NCBI GenBank assembly: GCA_009746045.1
Contig: RPFO01000065.1
Coordinates: 8,184,741 to 8,248,740 of the forward strand
Source: Mesostigma viride
Taxonomy: Eukaryota; Streptophyta; Mesostigmatophyceae; Mesostigmatales; Mesostigmataceae
Reading direction: 5' to 3'
Length of the DNA: 64,000 nucleotides
The notes beneath the pieces were generated by a model. The model was not told the DNA's origin and did no database searches. It saw only the letters and a program-made list of their open reading frames with translations. Shown here piece after piece: positions 55,604-64,000 of this stretch; position 1 is the stretch's first letter, and each line of letters opens with the position of its first letter. Made by a program: the position numbers and the translations under genes.

Positions 55604-56382
55604 TGTAACAAGCAAAAATGACTTTGTTGTTACATCCTTTGTTTTGTGAATGTTTGGCTTTTATTCGAGGACTTTTGGATCAGTATTGAGAAAGTTATGA
55701 GGTTTCTAAGACGACGGTACTTGGAGCTGATACTTTGTCAACCAACTGATAGGAACCCTCATTGGTCGTGGCCTGATCCACGTAGGGTTGTAGTTTGTTG
55801 GCTGATACTACTGATAGGAGCCCTCATTGGTCGTGGCCTGATCCACGTGGGGTTGTAGTTTGTTAGTTGGTACTATTGAGTCTTAAATGCTCCTTTGGGA
55901 CTTCAGTGCTTACGACAGATTTAGGATCTCATGGAAAGATTCTGCCAGGCTGTGTGTGGTGTTGTTCTGTTTTGTGTGACTAGGATGGATACGAAGATCT
56001 TGTATAGAATTCCATGGTTCTGATTGGTTCTCTTCAGGCTAAGGTTGGAGCAAGTTCGACAAGCACGTCGATATCAAGGACGTGGGGTCGCCATTGTTGC
56101 TACGTTGGTTTTGATTCACCATGGTATAATAAAGCTTGTCTTTGTTGTCCATTCATAAGAGCCCCTTGGCTATAGACGTCCTTCAGTTCCACAGAGGTCG
56201 TCTATACACGAGCTTGTCTTTGTGTCTACAAGGGGTTGTGATTCCCTAAATCACGTGTTGTGGAATTTCCATCTCAACGTTGCTCGGATACTTGAAGTTC
56301 TGCAACTCAAGAAAGCAACCCAGGTAAAAGATCTTTCATATTGGACTGTAGATGATGCTGATGATCATTTTTAGTCGTTACA
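55604..56382 (+). repeat. 3' LTR (779 bp)
   Basis: Matches the 5' LTR end to end. Differences seen by eye: three C-to-T or G-to-A type substitutions, one 3-base indel and two 1-base indels. Followed by the GATAA duplication (56383-56387). Confidence 0.95.
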
Positions 56383-56439
56383 GATAAACAACTTGCCACG
56401 AGCCATGAGGTAGCCATGGCTGACGGCGGAGCTCATAAA

Positions 56440-57080
56440 GTTTTGGCACCAAAAGGGGGGGGGGGGCGGGGGGGGGGGACCTCCAGGTGGCGGGGGGGGG
56501 GGGCGCGGGGGCCTTGCGACCTCCGACGCCGTCTCACTCAGACGGGGAGGCATCCTGTGGCGGATCTTCGTACTTTTCCGGTCTTTTTCGGGGGTCCTCA
56601 TGGTCGACGCCTGTCCTTCGCGCCACGCCTTTTCGCGGGGGGGCGGGGGGCTGCATCATGGCCGGCTGAGGGGGGACGGAGGGGGGGGGGGGGGGGGAAC
56701 CTCCGGGTGGGTGGGGGAGCGGGGGGCCGGGGGCGGGGGATCCCGCAGACCCTGGCGTCTCGCTGAGGCGGGGGCCGGGGAGCCTTGCGACCTCCCCGTC
56801 TCACTCAGGCGGGGAGGCATCCTGTGTCGGATCTTCTTACTTTTCCGGTCGGCGGGGGGGCGCCGGCATTGCCGGCTGAGGGGGGGGGGGGGGGGGAACC
56901 TCCGGGTGGGTGGGGGGGCGGGGGGGGCGGGGGATCCCGCAGACTCTGGCGTCTCGCTGAGGGGGGAGGGGGTTGCGACCTCGCCTGGGGCGGGGCGTCT
57001 CATTGAGGCGGCGAATGCCCTCCGGGTGGGTGGGAACCGACTGGTAAGGGCGGACGGACTGCGGTGTTTCATGCCCACAC
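56440..57080. repeat. G-run-rich repeated segment
   Basis: Many runs of 6-16 G on the plus strand, with repeated words GGAACCTCCGGGTGGGTGGG, TCACTCAGACGGGGAGGCAT or close variants (56528, 56805), and TCTCGCTGAGG. About three diverged units are present. High G-quadruplex potential. The Gly/Pro-rich frames here are not considered genes. Confidence 0.7.
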
Positions 57081-58648
57081 AGCTTGTCGTCATTTGTCTC
57101 CCGACTTTTTCCTTTTTTCAGCCCCCTTCATAAGCTTCAGTTGACCTTAATCGAGTTGCCATCTGTCGGCGGACAGATCGAATCTCGACTACTAGAGTTA
57201 CGGTCGGCTTTGCGCCTTCTTTTTGGGGGGGATGCGAAGCTTGTTTATCCTAACAAACTGGCGATCGTACCACACATACGTAACGTACACGTGTAGAATC
57301 TGGTAAACTGGGAATCAACAACAACAATAATTACTGCTTATTTACTACTGCTGACCATACATCTCAATGATTCTGCGGCGTGGGACACCCCCCCCCCAAC
57401 AACATTATTATTAACACAATAAAGAAATTGCTCATGATGTACTTTTGTTCCACCGCGCCACAGGCACTAAGCCGCCCCCGCCCACCTCCGGTGGCTTGCG
57501 CCACCTTTACCCCAGTCAACCCGTCGCCCCTCGGGTTGGGGACAACGCCTCCACCATCCGACGGCCCCAATCCCTCGCGTCGCGTCTATGTGGTTTTTCG
57601 GATACATCTTTGCGGTTTTCGGATACATCTTTGCGGTTTTCGGTTGTACCTGTCCGTCGGTCCGTTGGATTCACACATCTGACGGTCGTACATCGGTGGG
57701 AGAGTAATCGGTCGGGAGAGAAGAGCATTCTCATACTAAGAAGAAGTTCCACTTCGAGTCTCGAGTTGTCGAGTTGACTTGCAATATTATTAATTAATTC
57801 CATAATTAATACTGTTTTGCCAACAGAGTTTATTCCCGCGCCGGTGGTCCGACAGCGTGTCTGGAGGTGGCATAGGATCCGGGATCTAACGTCTGGTCGA
57901 GGAGGGGTGACATTGAGCCAAGCTAAATAGGGGCCGGATCCTGCAGCCGCCGGTCCAGAATGTCCGCCCCTATTCCCATACTAGGGGCCCGTGCAGCTAC
58001 CGGCACCAATTCTAGCTAGCCCCCATCTTTTCGGCCCCTATAGGGGAGATTCCAGGGGCCGAATTTTTATGCAGCCGCCAGCCCTAGATTTCGGGCCCCC
58101 ATATTGTACAGCAGGCGCGGCATGCCGCATCATGCCACGTGGCGTCCCATCTTGCCATGCCCCGGATGCCAGCTATGTACGGGCCTACGGATGCCTACAC
58201 AAAAAAACTGTGTCGGCATCCGTCCTCACGCCGCGCCGCGCTATACTGTCATGCAGTCTGCAGATGTCTTGCCCAGTTCAGTTCAGTTCAGTTTAGTTGG
58301 AATCCCACGCCGGTCATATCCAACAGAGATAGTTTGGCGACGTAAGTAGCTCGGATGGTAACCTTACTAGGGTACTGTGATATGTCTTGCCCAGTAATTG
58401 CCTGTCGCCTCCTTCTGGTCGTCTGGTATGGCCGGCTGGCCTGGTTACAGGTCAACGTGATTTCGTAAAGGTCATTTAGGCAAAACTAGGCATTTCAGGC
58501 TATTTTTGGCATACCTGGGTCACCTTAACTGTTATATGGAAATAAACTAACACCCATTTCACCGGAAAATTTCGTAAAGGTCAAAACTAGGCAAAACTAG
58601 GCATTTCAGGCTATTTTTGGCATACCTGGGTCACCGTAACTGTTATCT
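57081..58648. other. Noncoding intergenic region with small repeats
   Basis: No supportable gene. There is a triple tandem repeat of GTTTTCGGATACATCTTTGC type (57591-57640). Related GGGGCCG...GCAGCCGCC blocks lie at about 57927 and 58053. A 45-bp block beginning GCAAAACTAGGCATTTCAGG occurs twice (58481 and 58587). Confidence 0.6.
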
Positions 58649-58841
58649 GGCGGAGCCAATTTTCGGAAGAACCGTTAGGTTCGCCAGAATTGGCGAAGCT
58701 TATAAGGCCGTACACGTGAGAAAACATAGGAATAGGGGATGAAAATCCGTCAATCCATCCATCCATACATACATACATCCACCGAATTTGTCCCGAATTT
58801 GCAAGCATAAGGGTGAGGTTCTTCCGAAAATTGGCTCCGCC
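58649..58841. mobile_element. 193-bp inverted-repeat (MITE-like) element
   Basis: 25-bp perfect terminal inverted repeats beginning GGCGGAGCCAATTTTCGG (58649-58673 and 58817-58841) enclose noncoding sequence with CATCCATCCATACATACATA. The outer flanks share a GGAAATAAACTAA...CATTTCACCGG block (58541 and 58884). No clear target duplication. Confidence 0.65.
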
Positions 58842-59131
58842 GTAGAGTTTCAACGGGCAAGTTGCAAACACGCACGTTACTTGATATGGAAATAAACTAA
58901 TAACACCCATTTCACCGGAAATTTCGTAAAGGTCACGTGATTTATAAGTAATATTTCCCCGTCGAGGTGCTGATTATGCCGCTTGCGATGGGGGCCCGTC
59001 GATGGGGGGGTCAACGCACTTTATTACCTGCTAATGCTATCTAGGGTAAGCCATTGACAGGGCTGGTCCTCTGCAGGAATATTTACTTTGGGACATTGCA
59101 AAGTCTATTACTTTTGGCTCTACGGAGTTGA

Positions 59132-62100
59132 ATGGCTGCCGAAAAGCCGCGAACTCTGAAAAGTCTAGTTGCGAGTGGTCCTAATCGCCCCATACCAGCT
59201 GCTGGCCTGAGTAAACGTGCCGAGAAAGTGACTTGCGCAGATGGTTCCCTCGGCGGTGCCCGTCGCGGCAATTCCGAGCCTGGTGGACAACCTGTACTCG
59301 GCTCGCCTCCTTCTGGCGTAGAAAACTACGGGCTATGTGACGAGCGGCCGCTGCTGTTAGCGTATTCCAGCCGTGCATATTATCGGGCCTTCGGTGACAA
59401 TCCTGCGCGCGAGCATGGAACTCACAACGATAAGTCGTTAAGAGGTGCTTCTGAGGGGGTCGGGGACAACTTGGTGCCAGTCAGCTTGTGTCGGCTGGAC
59501 CTGCTGGAGCTTGGGAACCAGTTCGCTCGGCGCCTGCGCGCCATGGGCATCAACCGCGGCAACTTTGTCACCGTCGTCATGGGCAGCGTGCTGGAGACCC
59601 TGCCCGTGTTGTTTGGGACAACGTTTGCGTGCGCCGCTGCGTCCCCCTTGGACCCCTCCCTCACCTCCACCGAAATCAAGCGATATTTAAAGGACAGCGG
59701 CTCCCGATTGGCGGTTGTCTCGGAAGAACCGGGCTACGAGCACGCCAGGATGGCAGTCCTGGACGCCTGCAGGGAGGTCGGTGTCTCGGTCTGGTGCGTT
59801 TCCATCCGCAATACCGACCAGGGGCAGCACAAGGACGCTCCTCGTGATGCGGCACATCCGGAGTCGTCGTATAACGATGAGTCGTCCTACAACGATGACA
59901 TTTTGTTCTCTGGGTGCGCAACAGTACCAAACACCAACCTGTTTCTAGGCGTGGTTGCCTCACAAACCCCTATCGGCGGCCATGACTCCCAGTGTACGTC
60001 ACGGTCCCGTTTCGGTTGGGTTATCCAGCCCTTACTCAGCAGCTGTGGAGATGCGATCAGCCTCCCGGATGGCGACAATCCCCAAGTCTTTAATGCTGGT
60101 CACCCGTGCGGCGATCGGACCACCCGCGGTGAGGACATCATCGATGATGATGTCACCGCCCTGGGGGATGACCCCTCCCCCGATGACATCGCCGTCATAG
60201 TCTACACATCAGGCACTACAGGGAGCGACCCAAAGGGCGTCCCGATGCGCCACCACCAGATGTGCGCGTATGCCACCTCCATGACTCGCTTCTTGTCTCT
60301 GTCACCCTCAGATGCCATCGTGATGACCATGCCGCTGTTCCACGCTCACGGTCTCCACTCCGCCATGATGTCACTCTGTTCCGGCGGGCGGCTCATCTTG
60401 CTGCCCATGAGTCCCGCCGATCCCCACGCCGTGTTCGCGGCCGCGCGACGGCACGGCACCACCTGGCACACGGGCTCCCCCACGCAGTACTCCCTCCTGG
60501 TCGACCTGGCCGAGGCCGACCCGGGGGCTGTGTGGCCTGTGGGTCAGCTGCGGTTCCTCCGCGTGGGCAGCCAGCTGCTACAGGAGGCGTTTGCAAGGAA
60601 GATCGAAGGGTTGTTGCGGGCGCCAGTGGTTAATGGGTATGCTCAGACGGAGACAGCATATATCTCCGTGAATCCACCGTCGTTGAGTCGCCGACGGCTG
60701 GACACGGTGGGCATTCCTGTGGGCATCTCAGACGTTGCGATCCTGGTGGAGAAGCCCCGGGCCATGTTTCCTTCCCTTTCCTCTGCTGCTGCTGTTGGCC
60801 ATGGTGGTGGCAGTGGCAGCAGTAATAGTGGTGGTGGTGGTGGTGGTGGTGGTGGTGGTGGTGGTGGTGGTGGTGGTGGTGGTGGTGGTGGTGGTGGTGG
60901 TGGTGGTGGTGGTGGTGGTGGTGGTGGTGGTGGTGGTGGTGGTGGTGGTGGTGGTGGTGGTGGTGGTGGTGGTGGTGGTGGTGGTGGTGGTGGTGGTGGT
61001 GGTGGTGGTGGTGGTGGTGGTGGTGGTGGTGGTGGTGGTGGTGGTGGTGGTGGTGGTGGTGGTGGTGGTGGTGGTGGTGGTGGTGGTGGTGGTGGTGGTG
61101 GTGGTGGTGGTGGTGGCGGGGGCGGGGGCGGGGGCGGGGCCAGCATGTGGGAGATCACGGGAAAGGCCGGCGTGGAGGGTGAGGTCATCGTGTCGGGGCC
61201 CGAGGTCATGGTCTCATATTGGAACAAGCCAGCAGCAACGGACGCGTTGTTTTTTTATCCGACGGATGAGACTGTCATAACTGGCACGATGGAGGCCAAG
61301 GAAAGGGCGATCGAAACAGACAAGGCAGTCGGAGGCGATGGTCATTGGGAGGAGGAGGACGGGCGACAGTGCGGGGGTCAGACCCTTATCCTTGCAACGG
61401 GGGACATGGGCCGGCAGAGCGGGGGTCAAGTTCATGAACAGGGGGAGGAGGGTGAGAAACGGCAAGCTGGGGGTCAGGTTTGTTACAAGGGGGGCGAGGA
61501 GGGGATGAAGGAGGAAGACGTGGGGGCGGAGAAGGAGAAGAACCAGGAGCAGGTGGCAGTGCGGGAACTGGAGAGTTTGGCAGCCGCATGGCGCAGTCGC
61601 CGCTGGCTGCGCACGGGCGACCTGGGCTCCTTCTCCCCCGACGGCCACCTGTCGCTCTCGGGCCGCCTCAAGGACGTGATCCACCGCGGCGGCGACAAGG
61701 TGCTCCCCGCCGAGGTGGAGGCGGCGCTCGAGGCGCACCCGCGCGTGGCGCGCGCCGCCGTGGTGGGCGGGGCGGACGCCATATACAACGAGCGAGTGCT
61801 CGCGGCGCTGGTGCTGCGGCCGGGCGGGGGTAGGAAGGGACAGCCGAACGGGAATAGGGGCCAGGCAAGCGCCGTAAAGGGGGCACGAGAGATGGTGAAC
61901 GAGAGTGGTGGAGGGCAGTCAAGAACCGCAGAGGGGCAGCGAGAGGATGGGAAAGGGCAGAACCCGATGGCGACAGCGGCTCATGGGAGGGAAGGGGAAG
62001 GGGCCTCAGGGGAGGGTGTAATGATCACCGATGGACAGGGAAAGGGAAAGGGAGAGGGAGAGAAAGCGGACGGAGAGACAATAATTAACGGGGTTGATGG

Positions 62101-64000
62101 CGCCGCGTCATCATGTGAGGCGGATGGCGGTGATGCCGGTGACCTCCCCCTGACCCACGAGGCGCTGGTCGCGTGGTGCCTCTCTTACCTGGCCCCCCAC
62201 AAGGTGCCCTCCGCCTTCTACCTGCTTGACATGCTGCCTACCACCGCCATCGGCAAGACGCAGCGGCACCAGCTGGCCACCTTGCTGGAGGCGTGCGCCC
62301 CACTGCCGCGGCGGCACGCGCGCGCGGGCGCTGACCATCAGTTGGTGGGGGGCGTGGAGGCGGCGGTCGAGCGTGTGTGGAGGCAGGAGCTGGCGACGTC
62401 ACAACACCAAGGGGGGGTGGGGGTGGCGCTGCCTACCATGGGGGGGGTTCAACCAGCGTTTTCTGACAACGTGCAAGGCAGCCTCCAAGGCACTGACCTT
62501 CCACCACATGCTGCGCAGAGTGGCATTGCGCCTGGGGCTGCCATGGCAAGCGAAAGGGCAAACGAAAGGGCAAGTCTAGGCATCCATCAAAGAATGGAGC
62601 GAAACGGGGTTATGACGGGTGCGGGCGCTGCTGCCTGCGGTGGTGGCGGCGGTCAGGATAACCCGGTGTTCTCACGGGACGACAACTTTTTGGCGGTGGG
62701 CGGCACCTCGCTGAGTGCCATTGCAGTCACACGCGGGCTGAATCAGCTCTTCCCCCGCGCGGGCGTGTCGGTGGCGGACGTGTTGATGGCGGGCAGTTTG
62801 AAGGAACTGGCCGCGCTGATAGAATCGCGGGGAGGCAGCGGTGGGGGCGGTGACAGTGGTAGTTTCAATGGCTCATTGCCTCTGGGCCCAAACTGCTCAG
62901 ACCCCGTGGGTTCAATACCCAGCAGTGTGCCCTCTGCAGGTCTGCCCCAGGCCACAGGCACCGTCCACGCTGCACCCATCATGGCTGGGGAAGTGGCTGC
63001 GGTGCCGGATCGGCAGTCCCTGCCGCCCTACGTTACTGCCGGCAGATCCTCAGCCACACCTCCTTTTGCTTCAGGGGAGGGAAAGGCTATTGGGTGGATA
63101 CCGGCAAATGCGAGCCCCGCCGGCATGCCTGCATCCGGTACTGACACATCTTCGGGTTTGGCCTCTCATGAGGGTGCGGCTGCCGGCATTACCCGCGGGG
63201 AGTTGGTGGGTCCTGCCTCGTTCGGCCAGGAAGGCCTGCTGGCGATTGCGGGCCTGGCGCCGACCAGCCCCGTGTATCACCTTCCCTTGCTGTGGGAGCT
63301 GGCGGGCCCCTTGGATGCAGCGTGCCTGCGGGCCAGCGTGGCTATGCTGGCGGCACGCCATGATGTGCTGCGCAGCCACTTTCGGTTGGCGGCTGGGGAA
63401 GGAAGGGGAAAAGGGGGGGTAGGGGCGGGCAAGGGCGTTGATAGAGGGGAGTTGCCGCTGGCATACTCCGTGGCGGTTCCGTTGGAGGAGTTTGAGTTTG
63501 ATTTTACGGTGGTGGACTTGGAGGGGTTTGGGGCCGGGGACGGCTCTGGTGGGGATGTGGGTGGACGAGATCAGCATGGCCATGGTCATAGTAGAAGAAG
63601 GGAGAGGCAGACGGCGTTGGGGACTTGGAAATTTGATGATGGGCAGGGGGCCGTTGTCGTGGGTTGCAATGGTGGCCGTGAGAAGGAATGGGAAGGCGTG
63701 CCGGACGTGGTTGCTGATGAATGCCGGCGACTGCTGCGTGCCACAGCAGATGCTCCCTTTGACCTGTACCGCGGCCCACTCATGCGCGCACTGGTAGTGA
63801 CGCTGAGCCGCAACCGCCACCTTTTCCTGCTCACCCGCCACCATGCCATCAGTGACGCGACGTCGGTGGGCATCCTGCAGCGAGAGCTGTGCATGTGCTA
63901 CGATGCGTGCCGGGGAGCAGCACGGGATGCTGATGACGCTGGGCAGATTGGCGGGGAGTCAGCAGGCAGTGAGGGTCATGCTGGGCACTGGTGGGGAAGC
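59132..64000 (+). CDS. NRPS-like synthetase: AAE3-like adenylation, carrier and condensation domains (3' end outside window)
   Basis: ATG 59132 directly overlaps an in-frame TGA (TTGAATGGCT), so the start is well bounded. The frame is open for 1623 codons to the edge without an intron. The adenylation domain resembles plant AAE3/oxalyl-CoA-synthetase-type ligases: YTSGTTGSDPKGV (358-370, one residue longer than usual between G and PKG), PLFHAHGLHSAM, NGYAQTE (501-507), RTGDLG (827-832), SGRLKDVIHRGGDKVLPAEV (843-862), and catalytic Lys1042 in PTTAIGKTQR. A run of about 103 Gly (567-669) and Gly/Glu/Lys-rich inserts split it. The carrier domain has DNFLAVGGTSLSA, with Ser1193 as the predicted phosphopantetheine site. 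The condensation domain begins near residue 1420 (YHLPLLWELAGPL), with the active-site motif HHAISDATS (1570-1578; usual HHxxxD). It would activate an acid with ATP, hold it as a thioester and pass it to an acceptor. Substrate unknown. GC content is far higher than in the flank. Confidence 0.9.
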   Translation, partial: MAAEKPRTLKSLVASGPNRPIPAAGLSKRAEKVTCADGSLGGARRGNSEPGGQPVLGSPPSGVENYGLCDERPLLLAYSSRAYYRAFGDNPAREHGTHNDKSLRGASEGVGDNLVPVSLCRLDLLELGNQFARRLRAMGINRGNFVTVVMGSVLETLPVLFGTTFACAAASPLDPSLTSTEIKRYLKDSGSRLAVVSEEPGYEHARMAVLDACREVGVSVWCVSIRNTDQGQHKDAPRDAAHPESSYNDESSYNDDILFSGCATVPNTNLFLGVVASQTPIGGHDSQCTSRSRFGWVIQPLLSSCGDAISLPDGDNPQVFNAGHPCGDRTTRGEDIIDDDVTALGDDPSPDDIAVIVYTSGTTGSDPKGVPMRHHQMCAYATSMTRFLSLSPSDAIVMTMPLFHAHGLHSAMMSLCSGGRLILLPMSPADPHAVFAAARRHGTTWHTGSPTQYSLLVDLAEADPGAVWPVGQLRFLRVGSQLLQEAFARKIEGLLRAPVVNGYAQTETAYISVNPPSLSRRRLDTVGIPVGISDVAILVEKPRAMFPSLSSAAAVGHGGGSGSSNSGGGGGGGGGGGGGGGGGGGGGGGGGGGGGGGGGGGGGGGGGGGGGGGGGGGGGGGGGGGGGGGGGGGGGGGGGGGGGGGGGGGGGGGGGGGGGGGGGGGGGGGASMWEITGKAGVEGEVIVSGPEVMVSYWNKPAATDALFFYPTDETVITGTMEAKERAIETDKAVGGDGHWEEEDGRQCGGQTLILATGDMGRQSGGQVHEQGEEGEKRQAGGQVCYKGGEEGMKEEDVGAEKEKNQEQVAVRELESLAAAWRSRRWLRTGDLGSFSPDGHLSLSGRLKDVIHRGGDKVLPAEVEAALEAHPRVARAAVVGGADAIYNERVLAALVLRPGGGRKGQPNGNRGQASAVKGAREMVNESGGGQSRTAEGQREDGKGQNPMATAAHGREGEGASGEGVMITDGQGKGKGEGEKADGETIINGVDGAASSCEADGGDAGDLPLTHEALVAWCLSYLAPHKVPSAFYLLDMLPTTAIGKTQRHQLATLLEACAPLPRRHARAGADHQLVGGVEAAVERVWRQELATSQHQGGVGVALPTMGGVQPAFSDNVQGSLQGTDLPPHAAQSGIAPGAAMASERANERASLGIHQRMERNGVMTGAGAAACGGGGGQDNPVFSRDDNFLAVGGTSLSAIAVTRGLNQLFPRAGVSVADVLMAGSLKELAALIESRGGSGGGGDSGSFNGSLPLGPNCSDPVGSIPSSVPSAGLPQATGTVHAAPIMAGEVAAVPDRQSLPPYVTAGRSSATPPFASGEGKAIGWIPANASPAGMPASGTDTSSGLASHEGAAAGITRGELVGPASFGQEGLLAIAGLAPTSPVYHLPLLWELAGPLDAACLRASVAMLAARHDVLRSHFRLAAGEGRGKGGVGAGKGVDRGELPLAYSVAVPLEEFEFDFTVVDLEGFGAGDGSGGDVGGRDQHGHGHSRRRERQTALGTWKFDDGQGAVVVGCNGGREKEWEGVPDVVADECRRLLRATADAPFDLYRGPLMRALVVTLSRNRHLFLLTRHHAISDATSVGILQRELCMCYDACRGAARDADDAGQIGGESAGSEGHAGHWWGS
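60830..61138 (+). repeat. In-frame GGT tract encoding about 103 glycines
   Basis: About 95 GGT triplets, then GGC/GGG alternation at the 3' end, all in the synthetase frame. It falls between adenylation motifs A5 and A7. Frames in the other registers (polyVal, and polyPro on the minus strand) are shadows. Confidence 0.97.

Larger units (their letters stand above)
9312..56382 (+). mobile_element. Ty3/gypsy (chromovirus-like) LTR retrotransposon with two nested giant transposons
   Basis: The order is 5' LTR, PBS, gag, protease, RT, RNase H, integrase with DD35E, chromodomain-like tail, ORF3, PPT, 3' LTR, with a GATAA duplication outside. RT before integrase defines Ty3/gypsy order. Without the nested inserts (14367-32202 and 33745-53442) the element is about 9.6 kb. 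The LTRs differ by about three transitions and three small indels in 780 bp by eye, so insertion was recent and the nested elements are younger still. Coding frames carry several one-base breaks. The element makes virus-like particles and copies itself through an RNA intermediate; whether this copy could is doubtful given the interruptions. Confidence 0.95.

Noticed and set aside
9312-56382. C-to-T type LTR differences as evidence of repeat-induced point mutation
   Set aside because: Only three substitutions were seen, too few to separate from ordinary methyl-cytosine decay or error.
57360-57830. Possible solo LTR downstream of the gypsy element
   Set aside because: I could not find paired TG...CA ends or a target duplication; only short tandem GGATACATCTTTGCG words are present.
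60643-61280. Polyproline (minus) and polyvaline (plus) open frames across the GGT tract
   Set aside because: They are other registers of the in-frame polyglycine tract of the synthetase.

Overview
This is nuclear DNA of a eukaryote. It has spliced genes with GT-AG introns, LTR and non-LTR retrotransposons, giant TIR transposons, minisatellites and a large A-PCP-C synthetase gene. The GC-rich coding style, glycine-rich insertions and AAE3-like ligase suggest a green alga (chlorophyte or prasinophyte). That assignment is inference; no species marker was seen.

Layout. (1) 1-9.3 kb is a graveyard of non-LTR elements. It holds a 5'-truncated R2-like LINE ORF (reverse transcriptase, CCHC knuckle, restriction-like endonuclease) at 1.28-4.08 kb, a facing 3' fragment of the same family, and a decayed APE-type LINE (5.1-8.96 kb). 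The APE-type LINE is split by a 541-bp hairpin-ended insertion flanked by GCAGC duplications. (2) 9312-56382 is one Ty3/gypsy retrotransposon with near-identical 780-bp LTRs, a 5-bp GATAA target duplication, a PBS, a PPT, a canonical -1 frameshift heptamer, a chromodomain-like tail and an extra ORF3. It has been stretched from about 9.6 kb to 47 kb by two giant DNA transposons in pol. (3) Insert 1 (14367-32202, 17.8 kb, AGA duplication) is a TIR element whose interior is duplicated: two copies of a spliced gene, two sets of minisatellites and an inverted left end. (4) Insert 2 (33745-53442, 19.7 kb, GACA duplication) is a TIR element with a multi-exon minus-strand gene of unknown function, a 3-kb 30-bp satellite, a spliced DDE-type transposase gene, a small downstream gene, and about 25 copies of a 22-25-bp palindrome that sit only in its introns and spacers. 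(5) After the 3' LTR come G-rich and AT-rich noncoding repeats. Then an intronless gene starts at 59132 and runs off the right edge: an AAE3-like adenylation domain (with about 103 consecutive glycines), a carrier domain and a condensation domain.

How it fits together. Removing each insertion together with one copy of its target duplication restores an uninterrupted reading frame at all three tested sites: the LINE at 7920/8462, pol at 14366/32203, and integrase at 33744/53443. That fixes the boundaries and the order of insertion. Many coding frames are otherwise broken by single-base indels, often in short homopolymers, even though the LTRs are almost identical. Consensus error should be excluded before calling these genes dead. 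No bacterial operons, CRISPR arrays, rRNA or intact tRNA genes were seen. The only host-type gene is the one at the right edge.
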